Assembly: GCA_030512295.1 (NCBI GenBank)
Contig: JAULSR010000009.1
Span: forward strand, 186,001 to 250,000
Direction: 5' to 3'
Origin: Bombardia bombarda
Taxonomy: Eukaryota; Ascomycota; Sordariomycetes; Sordariales; Lasiosphaeriaceae
Length of the DNA stretch: 64,000 nucleotides
The translations under genes and the position numbers were made by a program. Each line of letters starts with the position of its first letter. Positions within the stretch are counted from its first letter, which is position 1. Below are positions 55,040 to 64,000 of this stretch, in pieces. The notes below the pieces were generated by a model that searched no databases, was not told the origin of the DNA, and saw only the letters and a program-made list of their open reading frames with translations.

Positions 55040-58000
55040 ATGCAATAGGGGACGGCGACGGAGTATTTTGAATGGATGACTTATATATATAGAAAGAGAG
55101 AAGCTCCTCACCTCCTCACCTTGATTATCCACCGGTCACGTAACATGATGCAAAAGAAATCTCCAAACACCTACCTACCTTGGCTTGGATCCACGCTCCG
55201 CACTCCGGGCAGCAGCAAGTGGTGTGTCGTGTGGATGGACAGAGGCGGAATGGAAAGAGGGTCCAGTTCCAGTTTTCCTATTTATCCTCGCCATTTAACC
55301 GTCCGGGCTGGGTGGGAGGAAGCGTGGAACTTGGCGGCTCGGCGGAGTTCGATGCCGCTTGTGCCATGCGACAATTCTTGGGGGAGTTCTGCGACAGAGG
55401 AGGTGAGGAGAAAGGGACCCATTTGCGGGGAGGGGACTTTAGGGTTGAGGGGAAAGGGGCAAGGGGAGGGGAACTCCAGGGGTGGCGTCTGAACTTGTTT
55501 TCTCCAACTCTTGGATGTTGGATCAGACACGCCAATAATTCTGTGTCTGCAGTTTCTTGAGATTGATTCATGGGGCGCCAAGCCTCAAAAATCGCTAATC
55601 CTGTAAAATTTGGTACTGGCGATGAATCTGTTGGCCAGTTTTGTTGTCGTCTCAGTTGGTTCTGACAGTTATGTGCCTGTCGAGAACAGGGGCTTTGACC
55701 TTGGCAACCTGGAAAGCTTCCACAAGGTCGATGTTTCGGGATCAAGTCTTGAGCTCAAATTTGTATATTTCAATTTGATCCAATGGAACGTCTTCAATTT
55801 GCGTCTACTCTCCAAGGCTGATGATATTACGCAAGAGCAGCTCAATATATTAACCCGTTTTGGGCTCATGATAAAGTCCCGCTGAAGCGGGTGAGCACCC
55901 CTACTCACATTGAGGCTGCAAAGCTCCGGCTGAGACGGGCTCCCTGGGTTACATTGGTAGTTGTCGATCGTCAGGGATACCGTCTGCCGAGGGTGACTTT
56001 GCAAAGACGGGTCGTCAGCTTACATGATTAGGTTCGTGTCCCGAGCATCGATTACCGAACCGTCCAGTCGGGTTCTCATCTCCGTCACTTCAGCAAACGA
56101 AATTTTCAAGGCGGTTTCCAGGCGTCTCGCCAATCCTGTTTGACTACTTTGCAAGCCTCCCCGAGCTCCTTTTTCTCTACACAGTACTTCAGATGCTGAA
56201 AAGGGGCAAGTCCTCTAATTGGACAGAATGATAAGATTAGCTCGGGCACCAGGTATTGTGTTTTGCAGGTAGCAGATCTCTTCCACGTTAATGCCTGTTG
56301 GGATTGCAAGTATACCTAATACAATCGTGAGGCCTCTATAGGGGCTACCGCAACAGTTTGTTGTCGTTGGTCAGTGTACGCATTCATTCGGGAGAAACGG
56401 GCTCAAACTTCCGAAAATGTCGCCGTTTGACTCCCACGAGAGAGCTAGCGTGAGGTTTGGTTGTCTGTATGTTAAGAGGTGAGCAGTTAGACTGGGCGTC
56501 AAACTGGGCGTCAAACTGGGCGTATATGTACCCAACAAGGTACCCAACAAGACGATCGTGGGCCACGTCCCCTGTGGTACATGTAAAAATGATCAAAATC
56601 TCATTATATCTGTTGCAAGGTTGCGATCAACCATCATCAATTCAGACGAACCCTGTTCTGGATGTTAAAAGCGTTAGGCACCACTACTGTGTACCTTTCA
56701 TCAACTCAGTCTGTTACTGCGCTTGTGTCCATCACTATCTTGGTCGGCCCACTGCATCACCCTTCGTTGTGTTCTTGGCTACACAACCCGTCTCGTGCGA
56801 TGGTGGGCTGAAGCCAGATTTGGGTCTGTTCTGGTGGTAAATGTGACTGATGATATTCGCCCTGTCATCAGAAATCATCCGTTGAGGGCCGAATGAGGAC
56901 AGCGTCGAGCCCAAGGGCCTCCGTGAGACAAGTTGTTAGTCGGTCGATTCTATTTGGACGTGATAGCCGTAAATGCTATCAAGCCCTTGTATTTTTGTGG
57001 TGGCAGGAGTCCAATGGTAGATAGATATTAGGTACTCATTCTCTCGAATAAAGATCCTGATTATTAAACTGATAGGGTGAAGTAATCTCATGACCTCGGC
57101 ATGCTCCCACGGAGCCGTGAAGTACCGAGGTCATGGATGGACCATGTGTCGTAATGTACACAGTATCGTCGGCATAGGCCCAATGAAGCAAGTGAGATCA
57201 GAAATTTGCCGAGCTTTCCTATTTGGATATAAAAGTTCGTACAGCTTGACGATGGTGGCGGTGGCAAGCCAAAGGTTTTCAACATCAGCTTCGCCGGGCT
57301 TCGCCGAGAAGGGGGCGGCAAATAAAGCGAGATACTGGACATGTAATTATGTTGACGTGGGAGGACAGGACCAGCGGCGAGATCGGACTTGTTGAGGTCT
57401 CACAGCTCCCTGTGGCTTGCTTCTTGTAACGCGATTTAGGATGTATGTTTGTTGTGTTGTTACCAGGTGTGGATGGTGCGTGTGCCAATAGAATTTGCTC
57501 CACGATCAGAAGGAATCTGGAGGCTTGGAGCGCGGATGTTTGAAAAGAAGCCGACTTCGTATCCTTGCATTATTTCCTATTCTACTGTGTAGACTTAGAA
57601 CGCAGCTGCAGGAGTATGTATGAGGTGCCGATGTCGCAATGGATCCCGATCTGAAATGCCTCGTTAATCTGGCGGGTGTAACGACGGATAGGGGAGAAGC
57701 GGTCAAGGTTATATCGCTAGATTATAGAATCATGATGGAATGAAAAGCAAACGAGTGAGGTATCGAAGTTGTTCCGGGACGCATTCTCACCATCCCAAAA
57801 AGGAAAATGGAATTTTGAACTGCGCAATTGTTGGGGTGACATGCGTTGCTGCAAGCCTTGCCGCAAGCGTTGTCGGCCGCACTGACACACATTGTCAAGT
57901 GTGCTAATAAACAGCTGTGGGTGAGGGCGGCAGGCTTATGTACATACGCTGTCTCACTTGTACATGTAACCCACCAAGTCTGGTTAGGGCCCCCCACCGT

Positions 58001-58495
58001 TGCCTGAACGCGGGAGCAAAGCGGCAACTGCGAGTGACTTCCACTGTAGGTACACATCGAGGCAGACTTGCCCGTCTTGAAAATCATTGACTCGGCGCTC
58101 TCCCAAGAACACCATCTTCTGGCGTGTAGCCTTGACGCATGGCCTCTTTCCAATAGCAGCATACATTGGGTCATTGCCTGCCTGCCTGCTTTCTACCCAG
58201 TAGACCTACATATATTATTCCCCACATTCACCTCCTTCGACAGCCCAACCAAAAGAGAGACAAAGGCTTGCCAACCAAACAACAAGAGATTGCGCCATGA
58301 TTGTCACTTATACGAACTTGAAGAAGAAGAAAATGCAAACATAAAAAAATAAATAAACAAAACACGCGCCTGACACGTCGCCAAACACCAATCACCCCGC
58401 CCTCGAGCATGGACGAATTTGACAAGGATTGGATGAGGGAAAACAAAACGGCTATAAATCACATACATCATAACGAAACTGCCATCTGATCATCA

Positions 58496-58543
58496 AGAGC
58501 ACCGGCTCCTTTTGACTTCGAGAGCACCGGCTCCTTTTGGCTT
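58496..58543. repeat. 23-bp direct repeat at the DUF6590 gene start
   Basis: Two copies (58496-58518 and 58521-58543) share AGAGCACCGGCTCCTTTTG and differ at one position. The second copy ends 8 bp before the start codon, so the duplication lies in the 5' leader. Confidence 0.92.
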
Positions 58544-58551
58544 CAAGAGCA

Positions 58552-60004
58552 ATGGCGGCAAATACTGTCCCACACGGCTCCGAAGCTCATGATGATAATA
58601 TGTTCAGTAAGGGCTTCCTGTGCCACTTTTATGTGTTTCATAGTACTGATACATTATCAACAGACTCTGCAGGAGAATCGTCGGAAGAATTGGGAGGAAT
58701 GACAGATACATCGGCCGACCGTTCAACAACCACAGACGACGTTGACGACGATGACAGCGGCAGCGTTATTCGGCCGAAGAGTAAAAAGAGCAAAAGGGGT
58801 AAAAGGGGTAAAAAGAGTAAAGAGCAGAGTGAAGAGCAGAGCGAAGAGCAGAGCGAAGAGCAGAGCGAAGAGCAGAGTGAAGAGCAGAGTGAAGAGCAAG
58901 AGCAGAGTAAAGAGCCCCTAGATAAGCCGGGAACACCTCCTCCTAAGCAGAAGACTGACGGTTCAGATTTGATATGGGAATGGGATCCGCAGATCCGCGA
59001 CTATTTGCAAATAAGTACCAAGGATGGAACGTGTGTCCTTTACACCGAAATACAAAGGGAGTCGGAGCGTGCTTTGGAAGAAGTCAGATCAGTCGAAAGA
59101 GAAGCTAGAGAAGCTGCCAAAAGAGCCGCCAAAAAAGCCAAAGAAGTAGCTGCCTTGCCCGAGAGGCCATCGTCTTCCGCATCCATAGTGGATGATGAAG
59201 AAGGCGGCGTGTCCATTGTCACCACGGGTACAGGCACAGACAGTGCAGCCACGGTGACAATCGCAAAAGCACCAAATCCGCCGCCGACGGGCAATCGTCC
59301 ACAACAAGTTCAGCAAATAGTCGACCCTGGAACGATACCACCAGTGATCCTACTGCCAGGATACGCAAGGCCTCGTGACGAGGGTGCATCTTTCCATCTA
59401 TCTCTCCATTATATCCCTTCTTTTTCTTCTTCTTCTTCTTCCTCTTCTATCAAGACTAACATGTACATCCCCAGGCTTCCAACCCGTCAACTTACCAAAA
59501 CGCTTCTTCCAACCGGGCCGCATCTTCAAAGTCATCTGGTTCGAGTGCGAAGGCGACGACAACTACCCCATCCCGGAGCGACTGTCTGACCTGATACAGT
59601 GGAGGCAGGCATGTCCGCCTTTCCACGGCGAGAAGCCCATGGCCCGATTTCGCTGGTTCGTCGTCGTCCGTCGGCGCATGCGACATGTCTTCTGCTTCAG
59701 CATCACGTCCTTCGGCGGACCGGGGTCGGCGCGGAACCGGCGCGGGCGCCCCGCCGACTTCGTCGTGCTGTACCGCGCCGGCCTCGAACCGCCCAAGCCC
59801 TACCCCGAAGAGCATGTCGAGCGCGATCCCATCGGTGTCATCATCGAGGAAGAGCCCGACAAGCAGTTCGTCTCCCCGTTTGCCCGTCTCGACGTGGCCA
59901 GGATCTACACCGTCGAGGACAACCTGCGCGTCATGAAGTACGGCAGGATCCATGCTGATGATATGGACAAGTTGGAGGAGTACTACAAGGCCTGTGTGGC
60001 CTGA
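58552..60004 (+). CDS. DUF6590-domain protein with Glu-Gln-Ser repeat
   Basis: Exons 58552-58606, 58664-59383 and 59475-60004 encode 434 aa. The first intron (57 bp, GTAAGG...ACAG) is a multiple of three with no stop, so retention would also give a protein. The N-terminal half is acidic and lysine-rich, with a 12-bp tandem repeat at 58820-58910 that encodes Glu-Glu-Gln-Ser units next to a KSKKSKRGKRGKKSK basic patch. A charged helix (ERALEEVRSVEREAREAA) follows. The C-terminal domain begins FQPGRIFKVIWFE, continues RFRWFVVVRRRMRHVFCFSI and RPADFVVLYRAG, and ends INTO YTVEDNLRVMKYGRIHADD; this is the fungal DUF6590 pattern. The function is unknown; related domains occur in many copies in filamentous fungi. 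The gene converges on the CCDC97-like gene. Confidence 0.78.
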
Positions 60005-61012
60005 CTCGGGTATTCTGTGTGGTATGCCTATGTTGGAAACCCAGTACGTGGGGTAGCATCAGGTTGTGTCTGTTGGTTGTGCCCGGTTGTCGAGTCTGCC
60101 TTAACACTAGGCACCTGGGTTTTTTTCCTTTCTCTTTGCCCAAGCACCCCCCCCCCCATCATTTAACGTTAGACAGTTTGAATATCGACTCATTCACTCC
60201 CCTTCACAACAAGAATAGCCAAATTTACATATAACCCTTGACTGCAAATGCACCGGCAGAGAGTCATCGCTGCATGGCCTGGACTGTTGCTCAGACAAGC
60301 AAAGCAGGCAGGCAGGCAGGCAACAGTGACAAACGGGTGATTCCAGAAGCATATTTCCCCATGGGGAAAATCACACCAAGACCAGAGGCAATAGAATAGA
60401 ATTGCTCAGCGCACAAGTGCCGAGAGATAAGTGCTGAAGTGAGTGCGTATGCACATTCGCGGCCAATCTTTTCTTTTCCAGTCAATGGACCTTCGTGGCT
60501 GTGCACCCCATCTCAAACAGACAAGAAGAGCAAGGGGGTTTTGTTCCTGTCTTCCTATTGGGTAAAACAAAACCAAGCAATACCTTTCTCAAAGCAAAGG
60601 GTGCCACCATCAACTCCTCGTCCCAGTCTCCATCGCGAGTTTACTAAGACATCGACCACGGGACTATACCCAGCGATAAGGTCACGGCGGGATGATTGGT
60701 GCCATATGGTCTTTTGTCCAATGAGACAGACCACCAAACGATTGAACCAGTAAGGAAAAGAGCTCTTGGAGAATGAGGGTGGGGGATACAGAAAGATGTA
60801 AGTCTGCCCAACGACTGCACGATTCCAATACGCATAGAATAGCATCTTGCTTTGGGGAAAGAGGGGGGGGGGGGTTTCGTATGCATCATCCAAGTAACAA
60901 GGCGGACGGGGGCTTGCATCATGCATGGAAGAACAACATGCCATCCCATGGCATGCTTCTGGCACATAATCCCACGATAGCCCGTCACATCGTTCCACCG
61001 CAGTCCAGCTTT
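60005..61012. other. Convergent intergenic region, no gene recognised
   Basis: About 1 kb between two 3' ends. It contains a C-run near 60147-60157, GGCA repeats at 60307-60320 and a G-run near 60867-60878. No supported ORF. Confidence 0.5.
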
Positions 61013-62264
61013 CTAGAAACTCCCGGTGTCCATGTACCCTATAAAATCCGGAACGGGATCGGATCGGAAGACTTCAAAAGTCCTGGACTCCCGTCTCACC
61101 CTGCAGTATCCTCTCGACGCGTGTCCTCCTCCCTTCTCCTCCTCCATTTCTATCTTGTTCCCCTCCACCACCACCACCACCCCTTCATCCCTTGGACTCC
61201 CATCACTCGCCCAGTCGGGATCCTCCTCATCAAACCACGCCTCCTCCTGCTCCATCCGCTCGAGCACATCGTACTCGTCGTCGTCATCTACGCGCAGATA
61301 CTCAAAGTCCTCATCGCCGCCACGCACGAACCGCTCTCGCAGGTAGGTCTCCCACTGCTCCTCGCCCTCCTTCCTCGTCTCGGCAACGACCGTCGCCGCT
61401 ACGATATCCGCCACGTCGATGGTGGCGGCGGCGGCAGTGGCGGCGGCGGCAGTGGCGAAATTGCTGGTGACCGCCGGACACGTGTGTTCTTCATCCCCCA
61501 TAGCAACCTCGCGTCCCATAGTAGTAGTAGTAGTAGTAGTAGCAGCAGCAGCAGCAGCAGCAGCAGCAGGCCTCGTCGCCGTCCTAGGGGGTATCCTCCC
61601 CTCTGCCCGCAGATCCTCTTCCTCTTCTTCCTGATCGCCAGAAGGAGGTACAGCACCATCCCGCTCTGCTGTTGCTGCTGCTGCTGCTGCCAGCTTCGCA
61701 AGCCGCTCCTCGCCACGCATCAGCGACCCCTCGAGGACGCGAGCATAGCCCTTTGCGCGGCCCTCTGCCTCGCGCTCCGCGGGCGTCTGGAAGCGACGGA
61801 TCAATGAGTCATAGAGGAGGGGGTCTGCGTGCGTAAACCGACCGTTGCATGTCAGCTCGAGTGGGGGGTAGGTGCCAAAAAAGAGAGAGAGAGAGATGAA
61901 GACAGAAAAAAAGAGAAAAAGAAAAAGTGAGCGCGCGCGGGGTGGGGTATATCTGTCGGACATGAGAGGATCGAGCCAGATGGTAAGCGATGACATGCTC
62001 GTTTGGCAATCGTGGCTTAAGGTGAGGGTAAAACAAGAAGAAACAAAAAAAGAAACAAAAAAAGAAACAAAAAAGGGATATAGGCTGCTTACCAGCAAGC
62101 TCATGCTCGGTCGACGCAAAGTAGCTGGGATTCCTCAACAGGTACTCCCTGCGCCGATTCTGCACCCGGATCGCCGCCGACTGAGACGAAGATCTCGGTG
62201 GCCGTGGCCTGGGTCTGGAGAATGAATATGGGCTCGCGGGCGGCGAGTCAAACCGAGGAGACAT
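61013..62264 (-). CDS. CCDC97-like (DUF2052) protein
   Basis: Exons 62264-62093 and 61824-61013 are joined by a 268-bp intron (GTAAGC...ACGCAG), giving 327 aa. The splice restores EHELADPLLYDSLIRRFQTP. The conserved family parts are at both ends of the second exon: PLLYDSLIRRFQTPAEREAEG, then WETYLRERFVRGGDEDFEYL and an acidic stretch ending EAWFDEEDPDW. They flank a lineage-specific insert of poly-Ala and poly-Thr from GCT/GTA repeats (about 61515-61575 and 61670-61690). In animals CCDC97 is linked to SF3b and spliceosome work, so a nuclear splicing-related role is likely by family, not by anything unique here. The long intron is filled with AAAAAAAGAAAC-type repeats. The Met at 62264 fits better than the upstream one at 62342. 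Confidence 0.8.
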
Positions 62265-63819
62265 GCCGGCAGATACGAAGGTGTGCGTGTAAGGTATGTA
62301 CCTAAGGCAGCTTGTAAGTGTCTTCCCCGCGGAGGTAGGCAAGTTCCCCAGATATGTAGATTTTGTTTTTGTTACTGTTGCTGTTCAGCAACGGGGCAAT
62401 GGCGGTGTCGTGCCTTGACTTCCCCTCTCGTTATTAAATCGGTGCGACTTGGTGGCGAATAATGGGGACCAGCTTGTTGATATCGCGAGCACTCTCTCAG
62501 TAAGTTGAAGGTTTGCCCTGTGTGAATGGAAGTGGTAGACTCTCGTCTGGGTTAGGTCTAGAGGTAGATGAAAGGACGTTGCGCAGCGGGCATGTGCAGG
62601 TGCTGGAGGCGCTGTGGGGTGCGGGGCTCAATCCCCCCGAAAATGTTCCCTCTGGCCCGCCCCAGCGTTTTCCACAGCTGGCCCGGGGGTTACTCTTATC
62701 TACGCACAGATGGACGGCACGAAACGGAACTGAACAAACCATAATAATTCCATAGGTAGGTATTTTTCCTCCTTTCCATAGGTGCCTATTCTAGGTATCC
62801 AAACCACCAGGAACTAGCTTATTATCTAAATCCTTAACTTTTATAATTTGATCCTCTCCTCTACCGGTTGCCACAAAATCTTGAAAGTGCGCGCTAGCCG
62901 TGAAGCACGAGCAACCTAAATACTGCGAGGCCCGTATCGAGGACACTAGCCAACGACCAACTTGCCCATCATCATCACACAAGTCCTTGTCATTTTATAA
63001 TAATAACAACAGAAACAACGCTTTCTTTCTTCTTCTTCCTCTTGTTCCATCATCCAAAGGTATCATCGCTATCAAGCGCTCGGTCTCGTCCATCCATCAT
63101 AACCACAACCCCCCTCACAGATACCAACTACCTTAGAATACCAAGTTAATATCTAACCATGACTGATATAAACCACCAGAGTGCCCCGCGCAGACCACCG
63201 TCGACAGAAGGAACCCAAAGTAGGTAGGTGTCTACCTATCTGCGTAAGACAGCCGGGGAAGTAGAGCCAACACCAGTAATGAAGGGTGAGAGATGTGAAA
63301 AAAAAAAAAGAAGAAAGAAAAATTGAATATCCAACGCTATCTCCGCCCCGGCATGTATCGTATGCTTCATGCTTACCTATATATATACGCGAGAATACCA
63401 GTGTCTCCCAATCATTAGACAAAAAGAAAAAAAAAAGACACAAAACCCTCGCCAAATGCTTTCTTGCAGGCTGTCTTCTCCCACCGGATTTTCGAGTGTC
63501 AGGCGCCCATTCATACATTCCCAGCTGAGTTGCGGCATGGGCACAAGTGCCTAACCCCCTTTCCACAGAAGCAAGAAAATAATGTAAAGACAAAAAGGCA
63601 AAACAGAGATGAAGGCAATCGAAAATAACCATCATTCCATATTGTACAGCGCTGTCTTGTTTATAAAAGACAAAAAAAAAAACAGATGAAAGGAGACAAG
63701 AGAGGGTGCAGGTTACCGGATTAAACAGGTGGTAGACATGATGTTAGAGATGGGCAAGTAATCCAACCATCACATACCCTCTGCCTGTCCCGAATAGTAT
63801 CCTCCCGTCGCAATCGGAA
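62265..63819. other. Gene-free stretch near the right edge
   Basis: About 1.55 kb. The left part should be the CCDC97-like promoter and the right part the 3' flank of the edge gene. It holds TAGGTAGGTA at about 62752-62762 and 63219-63230, and A-runs at 63297-63320 and 63425-63437. No supported ORF. Confidence 0.45.
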
Positions 63820-64000
63820 TCAGTGCGTCTCTACAACCACCATAGCAGTTGGTGGCGGCGCCGCCTTGAGTCTCAGCTTGGCCTTGAGCTTCTTGGCCGC
63901 TGCCTCTTCGTCCACCTTGGGCGCAAAGTCTTTCCACTTCCTCCAGCCGTCAAAATCGATGAGCGCCTGCATGCAGCCCCACTCCATGACTTTTCTCTCC
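63820..64000 (-). CDS. C-terminal fragment of an unidentified gene
   Basis: The frame is open from the window edge to a TGA at 63820, about 60 codons, with coding-like content: VMEWGCMQALIDFDGWRKW, DFAPKVDEEAAAKK, LKAKLRLKAAPPP and TAMVVVETH at the end. The upstream part lies outside the window. I do not recognise the family from this tail. No intron is seen in the fragment. Confidence 0.6.
   Translation of the reverse strand, partial: ERKVMEWGCMQALIDFDGWRKWKDFAPKVDEEAAAKKLKAKLRLKAAPPPTAMVVVETH

Larger units (their letters stand above)
54829..58551. other. Gene-free stretch, about 3.7 kb
   Basis: No supported gene. The left part should be the GH43 promoter; it includes a G19 tract (55021-55039). 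A short ORF at 55621-55885 has a plausible composition but no family match or intron. A 12-bp repeat (ACTGGGCGTCAA, three copies) lies at about 56490-56522. The right end is the promoter of the DUF6590 gene. Confidence 0.45.

Noticed and set aside
55610..55885. Possible small gene in the 3.7-kb gap
   Set aside because: No family, no intron, and no supporting context; retained only as a note in the gap description.
1..64000. tRNA and rRNA genes
   Set aside because: I looked for T-loop-like GGTTCRA patterns with matching arms on both strands and found none that fold; a covariance-model search would be decisive.

Overview
The window reads as nuclear DNA of a filamentous ascomycete (Pezizomycotina, probably Sordariomycetes). 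Genes carry short GT-AG introns of about 55-130 bp, with one of 268 bp. Housekeeping genes are of typical fungal form. There are fungus-restricted families (an FTA2-like pseudokinase, a DUF6590 protein, an Ayg1-like hydrolase), and long gene-free stretches are full of simple repeats. No tRNA, rRNA or CRISPR was found. The species cannot be fixed from the sequence alone.

Layout. 0-9 kb: the splicing factor SF3a subunit 1 (minus, cut by the window edge) and the ER protein O-mannosyltransferase PMT1 (plus) diverge from a shared promoter; the Rab exchange factor SEC2 converges on PMT1. 9-17.7 kb: a gene-poor stretch with an FTA2-like gene, two minisatellites and an ORF broken by one in-frame stop. 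17.7-30 kb: two consecutive plus-strand genes for very large low-complexity proteins, one of 1245 aa and one of about 2450 aa. 31-34.5 kb: a small Met-rich protein and a frameshifted gene. 35-36.7 kb: the Golgi syntaxin SED5. 37.6-45 kb: an aldo-keto reductase, a zinc polyol dehydrogenase, a KduD-like short-chain dehydrogenase, an Ayg1-like hydrolase and a tiny spliced gene, which together look like a small carbohydrate or polyol catabolic neighbourhood. 47-54.8 kb: GNA1 (UDP-GlcNAc synthesis), a MITE-like element, a class 3 lipase and a GH43 glycosidase. 58.5-64 kb: a DUF6590 protein, a CCDC97-like splicing-associated protein and the 3' end of one more gene.

Functional threads. SEC2 and SED5 serve vesicle traffic. 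PMT1 and GNA1 feed glycosylation and the cell wall. SF3a1 and the CCDC97-like protein serve splicing. The three oxidoreductases and the GH43 enzyme fit use of plant-derived sugars.

The most useful cross-cutting observation is that several genes (the giant low-complexity protein, the polyol dehydrogenase, the GH43 enzyme) are each put back in frame by one extra base in a G or C homopolymer. All eight cases have the same sign, so they look like homopolymer under-calls in the assembly and not pseudogenes. Two other broken genes (about 15.4-16.0 kb and 33.1-34.4 kb) do not fit that pattern and are better pseudogene candidates.
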